The position numbers and the translations under genes are program-made. From positions 62,001 to 126,000 of the forward strand of contig JACGCK010000082.1 in NCBI GenBank assembly GCA_014925825.1: DNA of 64,000 bases, read 5' to 3'. Positions 22,645-35,941 of this stretch are shown one piece after another. Source of the DNA: Pholiota molesta (taxonomy: Eukaryota; Basidiomycota; Agaricomycetes; Agaricales; Strophariaceae). Below the pieces are notes generated by a model. The model was not told the DNA's origin. It ran no database searches and was given only the letters and a program-made list of their open reading frames with translations. Positions within the stretch are counted from its first letter, which is position 1. Each line of letters begins with the position of its first letter.

Positions 22645-25023
22645 AATGTTTAATGTACGACTCCTTAAAATTGCCAAATTAAAGCTACATGTCTTAAAAA
22701 ATGCATATATCTTATCTTAAGGCCCATTTGTATCGTGCGTCTTGTCAACCTCTTTGTACGTGTAGATGGTCGGCCACCACCACTCGCTAGCATAAGGTCA
22801 TGCAGTGCCCATGCGTCTCCACGCCGCAGAGGTTGCAAATTGGCAACCTCTTTGTACGTGTAGACGGTCGGCCACCACTTCTCGCTAGCATCGGAGGTGC
22901 ATCATTGTCGATGTTGTCTGGGCAAGGGCGTTGGGGCTCCATGGCCGTCGGTCAATGTCGATGATGGCGTGTAAATTGTTGTACGCGGCCGAGAGGGGTG
23001 GATGACAATGAGCTGCAGCACCTGGGCATCATTGAAGTTAGTTAGAGACAACATGTAAAGAGACAGGTGGCGAGCCCAGGCATGAGCTCAAGCCACCTAC
23101 AACAGAGAAACTCACCTTGTTGGTATGCATTACAGCGCTGTCCTGGTCGTGATCTCCCAGTCGTTGGAGCTCGAGGGCATTGTCCTTCTCCTGCGCATTG
23201 AGGAAGCCCTCGTCATTGTATCCCAGCAGTCGAACTCCACATAAGAGCGTCCCTCAGTCGCCCGGCGTTCGCGTTGCTCGTCCGTTGTACTCGTAGCTTG
23301 CCGCCCTCACGAATCACGATCGCAGTCCGTCGTCCACGAGCCGTCGCGCTCGCTGCGTCTGCCGTGCTCGTAGCCGTCCGTGGCTGGATGGTCGTGTCAC
23401 CCTCCGTTGTGCTCGCCATCCGTCGCGTTCGCTGGGCCGTTGCCATCTGTTGCGTCGTTGGGCCGTCGTGTCGCTGGACTGTTGTGCTCGCCATTCGTCG
23501 CGTCGTCGCTATCTGTCGTACACGCCATCTGTCGCGTCGCCATCTGTCGTACTCGCCATCCGTCGCTGGGCCCTCGTGTTCGCCGTCCGTCACTCGCCAT
23601 TCGTCCTCGTCGTTCGTCTTCATTAGTCGTTGTCGCCGCCGTTGGTGGCCGTCGGCTGGCCCCGAGATGGTGAGGTGGCATGGCCGCCTAGCTGTGAGCC
23701 CACGATGACGGCGGCGGCGTGCAAGGTCGACGGCGGTTCTTACCACAATGGCGGCGGCATGCAAGCTCGATGGCGAATCTTGCCTCATGGCGCATGGGGC
23801 GCCATCCGTCGTCGTCATCCGCCGTGTGCCCATCGCTGTCGTGCGCCCGTCATCCAGCCTGCCCCTGCCAGCCAGTTCCAGGTGGTGGGGTGGTCGTTTT
23901 GCACTCCGCATCGTCGGTAGGACTGCCGGGATGGCTGGTCTGAGTGAGTGAGCGAACGGAATGGAGTAATTAGGCAACATACATTGCGGATCTCCCCTTC
24001 CTAGGGTCTTCCCATGTTTTCTCCTTCCCCAAATCCTTCGTCATTGTTAGTCCACTGAAGAATATGTATATCAGTTCAAAAATGAAATCAAGTTTGATAA
24101 AACTGGGCCTCACCCATGGCACCCAGTTCCAGGTGTGAAACTTGGGTGGTAGGGTGAGGAAATGGGGACAATCTGAGTCTTACCTGAGCATATGCGATGC
24201 AAACCACATAAGGGCTTGTATCGTTTGCAAGGAGGTCCCCCAGCCATAATGCAGATGTCGACGATAGCCTGCGAATCGTTGTATGCGGCCGACTTGGAGG
24301 ACGTTGGGCGACGCAAACACCGCACGAATTGGAGGGCAGTGGATGGCAATGAGCTGGATGGCAATGAGCTGCAGGGCTGGAGTGACCAAGGTAAGCAGTG
24401 GATTAAGAACGATGAGAATGGCACTCACCTTGATGTTGTCTGCTCGCAACAATCACTGCCTCCCGAACATGGTGCCTTCTAAACTTTCCCTCGTCGCCCT
24501 GCGAAGCTCGTTGTCGATGTTTTCTGATGTTCTCTGGGCGAGGCGTCATCGTCGAGGTTGTCTGGCTGCTGGAGGTGGTGGTTGATGAGGACATAATAAC
24601 TGATGGGAGTCATTAACGTCACGTCACGTCACCTGGGTAAGCTCTGTTACACCTCCTTTCGCGTTCATCATTTCCGACTTAAGATACCTTGAATGTATAG
24701 TTTAATACTGCAATTATGTTCAATGACATATTATCTCAAGTTCTATGTATTTAGATTTTCTTAGGTTAACAGCCGAAAGAAGATAAAAGGTCCAAGTTTA
24801 TGGTCAGATATTATAAAGTCACACACAAGTCACACAGTCTGGGACAGCCGCTGTATACTACCGACTCCCTCTTCGTCGTTCGAAGGTTCAGTTTGGGTTC
24901 ATCGATGGCCATGAAGACAAGTTAAATTGACTCTCACAAATATTAATGTATTTAGGTAGGGTCTGTATAATTGTCATATACATGTATAAATTGAATAGAA
25001 TAATGATTCCATGATTTTTCTGT
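22645..25023. repeat. Repeat-rich non-coding stretch inside the element
   Basis: Two 48-bp direct copies (22746-22793 and 22844-22891, sharing CCTCTTTGTACGTGTAGA) are followed by a GC-rich degenerate array built on CCATCYGTCG-like units (about 23220-23960). Further on, 24240-24400 is partly similar to 22955-23020 (TGTCGAYGATRGC..., GCGGCCGA, GGCAATGAGCTGCAG). Long open frames in the array, such as the 255-codon one on the minus strand at 23213-23980, are artefacts of the repeat composition. No gene is supported. Confidence 0.6.
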
Positions 25024-26822
25024 CTAGTTCTCCTCGCTATTCTCCTCCCCATCCTCATCTTCTTTGTCTGTGAAATCAGCATATTCAGAATTACTTTCAT
25101 TACCATCCTGAGCATCCTCGTTAAGATTACCCATGACCTTTCCACCTTCACGAAGCTCCTCCATTCCTGGAAGCAAAGGTACTGTTTCATTGTTGATGCC
25201 TTGGATGTCTCCGAAATGGGCCATTACAGCCTGATTTACTGGCTGTGCATCGATGCTGGCTTCCATGTCAAGGAAACACTGTAGAAGATTACGATATATA
25301 TTCCAAAAGGAACTTATCGTCACCGCAGGACTACCCATTGCTTCATAGAATGTTGTCGCACGATCATGGAAGGCTGGGGGTGTTAATTGGAATACAGGAT
25401 GATCGGATGGAGTGTATTCCTCTTCTAGTTCATCGAGAAGATCATCTGGAACGCCGATCTGCAGTTTGAAATGTCAATGTAATTCAAATCCATATATATA
25501 TATAAAATTTGAACCTTGAAATCGATGACACCATCGAAATGGTTTGGTCTCTCTCGCATTAGCTCAGGTATGCCATGTGGAGTAATCTTCTTGGTGTTCG
25601 AGCGCGAAGCAGTTCGATTGCGGAGAGTAACCCATTTATCGAGCTCGCTTTGAATCCATGGAATAGCGATCCATCGGAAAACTAAGCTAAATAGATACAA
25701 TGCATTCATTTATTGATCTGTTCTTTGTCGATCTTAATACGAGGAAAAGTGCTCACTTTTCGAGTGGTTTGTCAACATCATACCAGCCTTGGTTGACACC
25801 TGATTCGAACAGGTCCTCGTATCCAGGAGCGAAGTCGCGGCGGAAGACTGACCAGTTAGCTTCACTCTTCACATTGGTCTTGTTTCGCTTGAACCGATGC
25901 TGTAATGATCCCGCAAGGCAGGGGTCAAGGTCATGGCGAATAATGGTCTGTAGATTAGCGACAATGTAGTTTTCACTACCAGGATCGCTTTGAGTTACGA
26001 CTGGAACACCTAAAAGCAAGTATAAGCAAGTATCAATTCCGATCAATATAAGTAAGACTTACTACCATCCTTTCGGACCTGCTTGAGGTAATAAGAGGCA
26101 ATGAGACGCGGATTTTTGTTTGTCCACCACACTTTCATCCAAAGATTGAATGTAATGAAAGGGTCAATACCATTGTGAAGCCACAACCCAAACCGCGGGC
26201 CCCACTTATCGTGCTGATCCATGGCCCACACATCATTGATACCAGCAGCAAAATAGCGTCTGCGTTTGAAACGTCGATGGCGGCGAGCTTTGACAGCATT
26301 AGGTTCTGTTCTCTTGAGGTAGTCCATAATTACTTCACTATAGTAGACTTAATTATCAATGTCATTATTACATATATCAGTGGAAAATTACTCACCGAGG
26401 TGCACGAATATTGTGGCTGACTCTAAGCTCCTTCCTAATGGTTTCTGCACCACGAGAAGGGAATTTTTGACGGATCTCATTGATCGCACTTGCAATCGAC
26501 TCGATTGTATGACGCTGTTGGCGGGTACTTTTGAGTCCCCATTTCCTACGCAGCCTTTTGATACTCGAAGTGCTATAAGTTTAGCAAATCTTATTGATTG
26601 CTACTTCATTAACAAAGAATATAAAACATACCTAAGGCCATATTGCTCATTATTGTAATGATCCCTCATATGGGACTCTATTTTCTTGTCGTTCAGTCCC
26701 AAATGGTAATAGAATTCAACAAAAGGTCGAATCTGGTGTTCGGGAGCTATGTAATTGTCAATGATAAGATCTGGATATTTGGGAGAAGCTCACTAACGTA
26801 GAGGTTTATGTTGATTTGGCAT
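25024..26822 (-). CDS. Integrase-core (D-D-E) transposase-like protein
   Basis: Seven exons, 26822-26798, 26746-26632, 26572-26396, 26337-26063, 26009-25757, 25686-25515 and 25458-25024, sum to 1,452 nt (483 residues). A helix-turn-helix-like N-terminal region (SIKRLRRKWGLKSTRQQ; then FPSRGAETIRKEL) precedes a retroviral-integrase-fold core. Its signature residues are Asp146 in NDVWAMDQHDKW, Asp206 in VVTQSDPGSEN and Glu247 in NVKSEANWS, giving a D-D-40-E triad. This is the widespread basidiomycete family of integrase-core proteins containing KVWWTNxNPRLIA. An acidic tail ends the protein. It lies about 340 bp inside the right terminal repeat, so it is the obvious candidate to mobilise the element. 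All catalytic residues and the frame are intact. The start at MPNQHKPL is chosen because upstream in-frame sequence to 27005 looks random. Confidence 0.82.
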
Positions 26823-27157
26823 AGATTCAATGCAGGTATACTGGTGAAGCTTTATCGATTGATCTTGAAGATTGGGACCTTGAGTTTTGCATGAGTTCTG
26901 GATTTTATACTGTAATGTATTTCCAGAATGTTCGATAAACACTGGTCGCATAGTTCGATTCCAGCGCGCTGTATTTTCCACACCTCTTTCACATTTCTCT
27001 GTCACATTTGGGTGTTATTCAAGTGTTATCTTATTTATGATAAATGACTGGATCTAGCAGCAGCGAAAGTGTCATGCATGCATTCTCTGATCTCTCTTCC
27101 CAAGACGGCACCTGCAAGCCAGATAACGCAGTTTATGTGCGCTGCATCCGAGTGCTG

Positions 27158-27309
27158 ACTTATGTTTTTTGCATGTTAAATATTATGTAATGGTTGCTAA
27201 TTGCAAAACATAAATTAACTTTTGTCTAAGTGATTCGGCCATCGCACGGCAGAGACAAACAACTACCAAATCGGTCTGAACAATGAGCAGATCAGTCCCG
27301 CTTTCCATA
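27158..27309 (-). repeat. Right terminal inverted repeat of the 10.5-kb element
   Basis: Reverse-complement partner of 16838-16968. It includes an extra segment of about 21 bp after the first 29 bp. It is followed directly by ATAATC (27310-27315), the second copy of the target-site duplication. Confidence 0.85.
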
Positions 27310-27315
27310 ATAATC

Positions 27316-30300
27316 AGCGTGATGGCAAATCCAGCGAATCGTGGGGTTTATCAGCTGCATTCAGGTTTACGTCACGCATCAGTGCATCACGCGCACGCGT
27401 TGATCGCGCTTCCGACTCGCCCCCCCCCCCCCTCCCCATGCCCATGCTGCGCCGCCCGAGCGTACACAGGCTAGCGCAGGGCGCGCAGGCCCGGGGTGCA
27501 CCGGGGCGCAGGTACGCACCATCCCGCCAGGTGGACATCCGTGCGCGGGGGTTGGCGGGTTCTGGCGCCTTCTGGAACGCGAGCAGCGTGTTGGTGCATA
27601 TCATGGGGGCCCCCGCCACGCTCGCTGCTCAGCGCCGTCGACCTGGCCAGTATCTCCATCCTCGCTGATGAATCGCACCTGGCACATCAAACTCAGAATG
27701 GCACTTGTTCGTTATTAATAAAGTAGGTATGTAGATCGCTGTGGCTGGAGCCAAGTACAAGGTATCGATTTCAATAACTGAAGGTCTGGGCTCGTACCCT
27801 GCACGGTAAGCGCTGAGTGAATCGCGAGCGTCAAACGTGTATGTCACGGTGTCGCCCGTTCGTCTGATTTGTTGCTTTGCAATGAATTGGTTTAGAAGCT
27901 TTACGCAACGCGAAATTCCATTACTCACTTGGTTTCCATGGGTGAATCGGAATTCGGGAGCGAGCAGGCAATGGATATGCTGTAAAGCGCCCGGCGAACG
28001 CGATGTATACTTGAGAAGACTTGAGAGCAGTCTTATTAAGCGCCCTGACGACACTAAGTGCGGCCCCGCTGAACCTGAACAGATATGTACACGAAATTAG
28101 ATTATAGATAGCGACTTATCTAGACAAATGGAGAGAAACTTTACGACACCGTAGAACCTATGGCATTTATTACGCAGCACCGATTTCCTTTGGAAATTAA
28201 GAAAAGTCGAAGTGGCAAGGGACTAATCATTATCAAGCACGGCTCTTTCATAGCCGGCGCCATACACAATGGCACACATATCCGGCATTTGGGGTGCGGT
28301 GCAGAAGAAGAAATCTGGAAAGATGTCTTCATGCGTGATCATATAGCACAATCGTTCACGGGACTGGACAGCTGAACCCAATGTGATACTGCAACCGCGG
28401 CGTGGCTGATCATCGGAAAGTTACCGCACGCCTCTTGCGGTGCATTATGGACTACCGGCGCCCACTCACCTCCGTAAGCGCACGGTACGAGCACACGGTG
28501 GCCTTTTTCGGGCGTGTGTATATATTCAAGTTCCGAGTCCCTCAAGCTCGCCATCCGCTCGTGTGATTTGCTATTGAATTCTTGAAGACCGGTGAGCTTA
28601 GAACACAAAAAGAATTGTTTATACATATCTAGCTTTCTATCTATTCTATTGATCACGGAACGGTCGGTCATTACTTATTTCCCTTTCATTTTCGGTAATT
28701 ACGCCACAACCCAAGATTAATTATGAGTTGTTGCCTCGATCCAGTCTATTGGGATCCTCGTTATGCATTGTATCTTCAGTAACAGACGAGGTCTAGTGCG
28801 GCATAAATGCCTCTCAGGTGACCGGTGACCGTATCTGCATAATGCCCCCACTGGGCCACGGATAGGCCTCTATTGGAGCACCGATACACATTTAAGCTCA
28901 TAAGGAGCCATGTCATAGGATATATATGGCGACTCGGTCATCGTCGAGTCTAATTCGCAGATAGGAACTTGCTTACTGCAGCACTATTATACTTATTACT
29001 GGCTATTGTTGGGCGTGTGCTATTTTGGTATTGAGTTCGGTGTTGCCGCCAGGCTCGCGCGATATTGGCAGTGGCACCGCATGGCGAAGACGCATGGCCC
29101 GGACACAGACGGACGTCTGTCGTCCAGCGGTGGCATGATCACGACACGGCCAGTAGATTTTAACTTTAATTGACCACTGTAATTAATTCTACAGGTAAGA
29201 ATATCACAAAAGCATGTGCTTCAATCTCCATATCAGCCTATCTATAGGTATATGGGTAATTTGGGTGAGTCGGATGCGTCTCTTCACAAAGAATGGATCA
29301 AGAGCCACAACGATGGTGAAGTATCAATATCATATATCGAGATTCGAGCATAAGCTACAGACCGACTAACAGTCCTAACTCGATACTTCAAAGTCACGAC
29401 GGCGTGCTCACTGCTTCCGTACAGCATATTTCGTCAGCTCGAAGCAACAAGCGCCCAAACTCATCTTTAGTTATTGGAGCCGCCAAGCCGCGATTTACCA
29501 GGATTTAACAGTACTTTATGTGGCAAACCAAGAACATACGGATTGATGTCTGATATTTGCGTACCGGTACTCTCCTATCTGCATATACCAAGCCCAAGAA
29601 TGCATGGGCATGGATATGTGCACGGAACATCGGTCCGATTCACTCGCCGTCGGTAACATTGTGATGTGGAATGGCTTTGGGTTCTCCTTGACGATTGCAT
29701 GTGCCCGCCGCACAATGCTGCACTCCATATGCAATGGTACAATGATGTGTATTTCCCCTCTGCATAACAACATTGCTGCATTAAGTTGTTGCTTCAAAAT
29801 CTTATGCCCGAGGCTTGAAACTTGACGTTCTTGAAGACCTGCTCTAGGTGTGCCGTATTCTCCCAACAGTCACCTTCCGGAGAATCACCATAGACATTCT
29901 GAATCAGCAATTTCAACCTTCTATGATTGTTTTTTATGAGGACATCTGACCATGGACCTTGATCCTGACACTAATTCCAGAAATGTCCGCTTATTATGCA
30001 TTTTTGCGAAGATCCCGTGGAAGGTTCAGGATTCATCGATGAACAGGCCTATCATTATTCCGCAGTTGTATGTATCCCGCCATTTGACAGTTCTGCTGAT
30101 GGATGCCATGTAGGACAGCCGGATGAGGGCTCGGTCCGACTTCCTTAAATTCATACCCTTAGGAGAGAGATCGAAGCTTGTGGAGTGAGTATTCAGTAAA
30201 AAAAAAATATGTGGCCCACAAGCATTTATCACCCAGAACCTGCAGCGTACTACTTCATGTAATAGTTTGACATCGATACGGTACTATGGTACGTATCAAT

Positions 30301-33300
30301 TGTCAAACCTTACTTACTGCCTAGGACTCGTTGAAAATCTAGAGCTTTGGAGTTTTGCTTCTTTGGAAGTTCTAATCTCCCATTATAAAGTCGGAAATTA
30401 ACTGAGATGCTATATCCTACTTACACATACACCAAATTCTATTCCGGCAGCCCCAACGGGGTTTAAGATACTGATAAGGTTTTTAAAATAAGAGGAAGGG
30501 CTAGGCAAGGGCTAGGAGGATGCGCGAACCTGAGATAATAATGAATCAACGTTCAAATCCGGATGTGCCAAAAATCGGTCCGAGCCTTACACACGCTTAC
30601 GCTCAGTTTCGTAGGTTGCAACGTAGTCAGTGGCAGTTTCAATAGCCAAGAAAAGTAACTGAGTTAACGCTATATAATATTATTATACTATATCATTCTC
30701 AACGGATAGAAGCGGGCAATTGTTAAGAAATGCTTTTTCTGTATTTAATAACGTTGTTGACATCAGACACAGGGACTCAAGGTAAATTTACAGAATTTTA
30801 CGACCACTTTGATCACATTCTTGGGCCGCAATTATTTTCTATCTTCTAGTAAAGTACATGTGGCCATCCATATTCTCCTCCAAGCTACTCAAAGAAAAAT
30901 ATTCTGTCTTTAAATATTGAGCACTATTTAATATGTCGTTATCGTTACTTACACAACCCTGCCGGCAGCTGAGGCAACCTATCATTTGTCAAGTTGGTAA
31001 TGGACATAAATACGCTGTGAGCAGGCTGCGCGTTTTGACAAAAAGTGATGGAACAAGCTAACCTTACCCAAGAACCCAAATTCAGTAATGAGCGTAAACA
31101 AGCCAGCTTTTCCGAACTCCAGAAATCTATGATGGAAGACACTGAGCAGTGAGAATGTGCTGTGGCGCTGTGGCGCAAGCAGTGAACCTGATATAACCTA
31201 AAAATAGGCGCCAAATGATGCCGAGCATACTGAGCGTCCTAAAAAAGCAGATCGTGTAAGTGGAACATGCCTACAGCATCGCGTCGTGCGCAATTCAAAA
31301 TCCAGTTAGTGATATGGGGTCGAAGAGAGAATACTGTACCAGCCAAGTATATAAGAAATCGTCTATAGGTTTGAATTTTCCTGAAGCCCGCCTAACAGCC
31401 GATGGTCTGGTAGAGAGAAAAGCGAGAGAAATAGATTCAATAGAACATGTGGAATAATGCACCACGCTCTTTAAGTGCCGGACCTTAGAAGAGCTAATAT
31501 TGAGAGCGGACTCTTGTTCGGCGAGAGTCACAACCGTGAGTGGCAGTGGAGGCGCTGTGAGAGAAAACCAGAAAAACGATGGCTATAGAGGGGTTTGAGT
31601 ATAAGTCTGTCAATAATTCCACGAGCTTATTTACTTGTCGATGCTGGCTGTGGAATGATAGTGGCACTGTACCCTAAACAACAGTTCCACTTCGAATCAT
31701 CTTATCTTTATTTCTAGGGACCCAATTCATCACAGGCGGACGTCGGATATGCAACCTTTCGACCATTTATGATTTCTTCAAAGATCAATGGATCACAAGG
31801 ACGAACCTCACAACTTATACTTAGCTTATCAGTATTTATGGTGGCATGTGAACCTTGCTCTTAGTGACTCGAGCAATAAATCTAACTAAAAGAGTTAAAG
31901 AATCTATATGGTTAACTTTGGATCGGCTTCTTCTACACAGCCAAGGCTTACCAGCTAGATGGATCCAAGTAGATGGATATGAACACCCGGATGGCACTCC
32001 ATTTGTCAAAGGGAATGACTCATATTTTGCGCAAAGTTTGAGTTAATAACTCAACTGTAGACTCTAATGTATCTGGCAGACCGATATCAACTCAGACTTT
32101 GAAGAAAGAAATCGCCACTTTCGTGTAAAACGAACAAAAAGTTGATTATTCTAAGCCCTCGCACTCTCTCGCACTGGCGTATTCCTATTATGGTATCCCG
32201 CCTACCAATTCCCGTTAAAGCATTGATGATCACCGTGGATTTTTGACTTCGTCTCCACCGGTTCTAGAGCTTCCGGCCAAAGGCTCTCCCGCGTGAGTTG
32301 AACAGGTCATATGCAGCAATGTAGTGATGTAAACGTCATCGTCTTTCGTTCCTAAAGCCTTTGAAAACTTTTACAGACTGCCTTGATGAGTGACTATACA
32401 ATCATTTTCAACTGCTAGAGTAATAAGCGGGGTAGACGTATAGAAATTGGCTCGAAAAACTGTCTAAATTTCCACAATACTATTAGCGCTACCTAGTGCT
32501 ACGTCTGTAGTGAAAAAAAATTAGATTAGGCGGTGAACATCCTGTAGATTGTAACAAGATCGCAAAAGTTGAATTCTATATTTCCATTGAAAACGGTAGT
32601 CATCTGTAGTCATCGACTTGTGGAGCAGAAGCCAGAGCGATAGTAAATAAGTGTCATAAGGAGAATCAGGAAACTCGATCAGAGTGAATATAGGTACTTA
32701 TCAGACCGACATTTCCCATGCAGCCAAAAAATAGTCGCGCTTCATTGATCAGCCTGTTTCATCTTTCTGCGAATAGATAGATAAACTGGCGAAGAAGGGC
32801 GGTTGCACCTGGTTGCACATTTGTAGTCCTGGTTGAAAGTTATATCGATTTGTGACCACTGCCAGGAGTGATGCCACAAAAACAAGAATGTCGATTCCAG
32901 CCACTGTTATAACTTGTTTAGTGAGTATTTCATTTCCTATCGCTACACTTAGAAGCACGCGATGCTCGGCCACGACTTCGCGTTATGATACAATTAAGTG
33001 TACAAAGGGGTTAAGCTTTAATGCATAATGAGTTGAGGTGGCCACCAGTCAATAACTTCAATCTCTGCAGCGTAAAGCCTTTCTTGGACATTTCTTTGAC
33101 CTCGCAAAACTTCCAAGCCACGGCTTGATAAACTACTGACGCGTATTCTCGACAACTAGATCTATAGAACTCACGGGCGGCCTTCTTTGCGGACCGCTAC
33201 CCGCGGTTCATGACGTTTTTTTTTGCCTTGTTTACGCCACAAGTTCTTCACTTAGAATTGTCTGTTGATACAATCATTGAATCAAGGACATAGACCTCAA

Positions 33301-35941
33301 TTCCGCCATTCACGGTTGACTAATGTAGCCTCTGGATAGTATCAAATGGAGTGCACCTTTCGAATAAGAATTGGGATGCCAGATTGGTGGCTGGTGATCC
33401 GTGACAATCGTCTACGAAATAGAATATGTACTTCTTGGTCTGTTGTCGATGAGAGATTAATGAAAACGACTGCTCCGATAACCCAGCTGACGCACCGCTC
33501 CTCATCAAAGTGGTCTCTTCCCAACTTCTTCCCATATCACCACAGGATTAGTTGATTTGTTAAACCACCAGATTACGAAACAAATATAACGAATGTCATC
33601 TGGTGAGAAAGATGCACCGAGCGATAGAGATATCGCATTGGCAGCTGGATGTATGGGGAAGATTGAGATTTGCAGCATGTTCCTGCCATTCAACAAGTGT
33701 ACCAGGGAGACAAGATCGTGGGTACAGATGATATTCGTCCTTTATCAGGATGTGAAAGACGGGGCACGAGGATGGGGGGAAACGAAAAGGGCATGTGGCA
33801 AGGTGTACCTTCCCGCAGGCTCGTTATGCATGTCAACTCCGAAAGCGAGTTTCCAAGCACATCATTGACAATTCTGGTGGTGAACAATGGTGTCAGTTGG
33901 CAATGGACATGACTCTCTTAGAAAAACGTGGATTTTGAAGGGAGGCGGTATAACCCGCCGGATTTCTCCGCGGAGATCGGTGGATGCTCATCGACATCTT
34001 CTGCAGCGGCTGCGAAAGTACACCTTCGTACGGCAATGAAGGGAAATATGAGGTGCAGACATATAACATGTACTCACACATTAGGTGGAGCAAGAGTATG
34101 GTTGTTCACCCCGGAAATATGATAAGATAAGAAATATTGGAGAAATCTGAGTGATGAAAATTTTAGGCTGCGCGTTATTCCGTACCTTAATCTCGCTATC
34201 GACAGATTGGCCACGACTAGTGCCACAGCATCTCTGCTTTACGTTCTTCTTTCCGCCGAGCCCAACAGGCTTGAATCCTTCAAATTCAGCCACGGCAATC
34301 TATCAAGAGAACCAGTCTATCGACTCGATTAAGCCTTACCACCCTAGAAATTTGGCACATACGCTGAATAAGGAGAAAGGAAGAACTTGCACATCTGATA
34401 AGTAGTTGCATGTGATGAATGGTTCACAGATGCAGACACATCCAGTGATAAAAAGTCGGACGTACCTTCCGTCAGGCATGATAGCCACCTGCTTGGTGTT
34501 GAATAACGCTTCTGCAGGTGGGTGTCTTGGGAAACGCACAGGTTAAACCTCTTGTTTAGTTCTAAATACGTAATTGATCATTGAGGCGGACGTTCTGAGA
34601 ACAGAAATTTCTACTTACCTCTGGCTGAACGACCAATTATGACTAGGCGAGCTGATATTTTCGACCAGTCATCGTCAACGAAGGGGCTTTACGTTGGCAT
34701 CTGTCCTACCAGTGAAATTATACAGAAGGAAGCCATATCGTTGGTCTAGATCGAAATTGAGTTCTTGAAGTGCATATCTGTCAAGAATTTTATTAGTGTC
34801 AGAAATTTGAGACCGCCAAGAGCTAGAATACCGATTTTGCCGCCCTTTGCTGGATACAATTGCGTAACTTCCATAGACAGCTACTTACGAGACCTGGGTC
34901 GAGAGTCTCAAGTCATGCATGATACATCTGTTCAAAGGAGACGTTGAGCGCCACGTTCATCAATGTCGACGTTCCGCAGGCTTGAACCGCTCGGTTGGGT
35001 ATCAGGCGATTCGGCCCTCGAGATGGGTATATTCCGGTCGCGCCGTTCATCGCCACGCAGGTATATGTCCTTCACAATCAAGGTTGGTAAAGGCAACTAT
35101 CCTGGACCCCAAGTACAAATGGGCAGGGAAGCTGTCATATCGATTTGTCAATGATCCTAAGGTCGTAAATGTACTATATGCTTACGATAGTGATTTCCGC
35201 AATTTCCGCGCTAGATGCTGAGAACTGCAGAGACATTCAAAGAAAGATATTGCGGCGCGAACTTTCCAAACCGATAGCCCCATTTTCTTGCACCAAGTCT
35301 GTGATGGGACATATCACTGTCGTGAATATTCAGAGATGTTTAGATGTCTAGATTGATGAATCTGTACCGGCTTCAGGTACAAATTTTGCGTTTTTTTATG
35401 TATGAATTTGGCGCCGGAGATATACGGCGATGTCAGCTGGGGACAGAAGGTAGATGCGAGACAGCATGTCGCCATAGAGAAGTGCAGAGGATGCTTAGAG
35501 GATGCGAGAATCCATTGGTTTCTATTCAAACCCGGCAGCCAGGCACGATGAGCTACCTACAGGAGGTTGCCCATGATAGAGACAGACGTGAAAAGGCGAG
35601 GGTGGGCCATGCAGAACCTCTAAAAAGTCGAGAAAATATGACAGGAGAACTCCCTGTTCTCCACGCTTAGTTTTGATACCAGAAGTGTGTGTCAGGATGC
35701 ACAGTTTCGTTGAATAGAACATGTAGGAAAGTGGCAAGAAAGAAAGTTCAACGTTCAACATGGAACGAGTTCGGTGCCGAGATCCCGAATCCTCTTCGGG
35801 TGAACCCGTAAGCGCCGATTCGAATCCGCTTCCTGCGGCCTCGATGTTATTATTTTCTGAGTGTGCCTTTTGATTTTTCCCCAATGTCCGGACTGTCTAG
35901 GCATATAGACCATCTTGAGCAACGTTAAGGTCTACAAAGCT
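27316..35941. other. Gene-poor interval right of the large element
   Basis: No gene with recognisable domains or a convincing exon chain was found in these 8.6 kb. Scattered open frames on both strands reach at most about 140 codons (for example 27629-28054 on the minus strand) and show no family motif. Near 27420 a run of 13 C starts a GC-rich patch to about 27620; the remainder is AT-richer. Decayed genes, lineage-specific proteins with many exons, or non-coding RNAs cannot be excluded by eye. Confidence 0.45.

Larger units (their letters stand above)
16838..27309. mobile_element. 10.47-kb TIR DNA transposon with integrase-type transposase and cargo (IS3EU-like)
   Basis: Long inverted repeats (16838-16968 and 27158-27309) start with an identical 29 bp, TATGGAAAGCGGGACTGATC onward. 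The element is flanked by an exact 6-bp direct duplication, ATAATC, at 16832-16837 and 27310-27315. Inside are an integrase-core D-D-40-E protein (minus strand, right part), a dioxygenase-like gene and a zinc-finger alpha-kinase (plus strand, left part), two 297-bp tRNA-like repeats and a 2.4-kb repeat-rich non-coding stretch. A 6-bp duplication plus a TAYGR-type terminus matches my recollection of the IS3EU superfamily of eukaryotic DNA transposons. Polintons also make 6-bp duplications, but no polymerase B, ATPase, protease or capsid gene is present. The transposase frame is open, so it may be autonomous or recently active. Confidence 0.85.

Noticed and set aside
23213..23980. 255-codon frame on the minus strand
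   Set aside because: Produced by a degenerate short-unit array (DGE/TTRR-like repeats in all frames); no conserved motif.
16838..27309. Interpretation as a Polinton/Maverick
   Set aside because: The 6-bp duplication and integrase fit, but DNA polymerase B, packaging ATPase, protease and capsid genes are absent and the termini start TATGG.
35760..35850. Possible tRNA upstream of the DUS4-like gene (GATTCGAATCC, B-box-like)
   Set aside because: The T stem and D arm do not pair on either strand; only a hairpin (CCCGAA/TTCGGG) is convincing.
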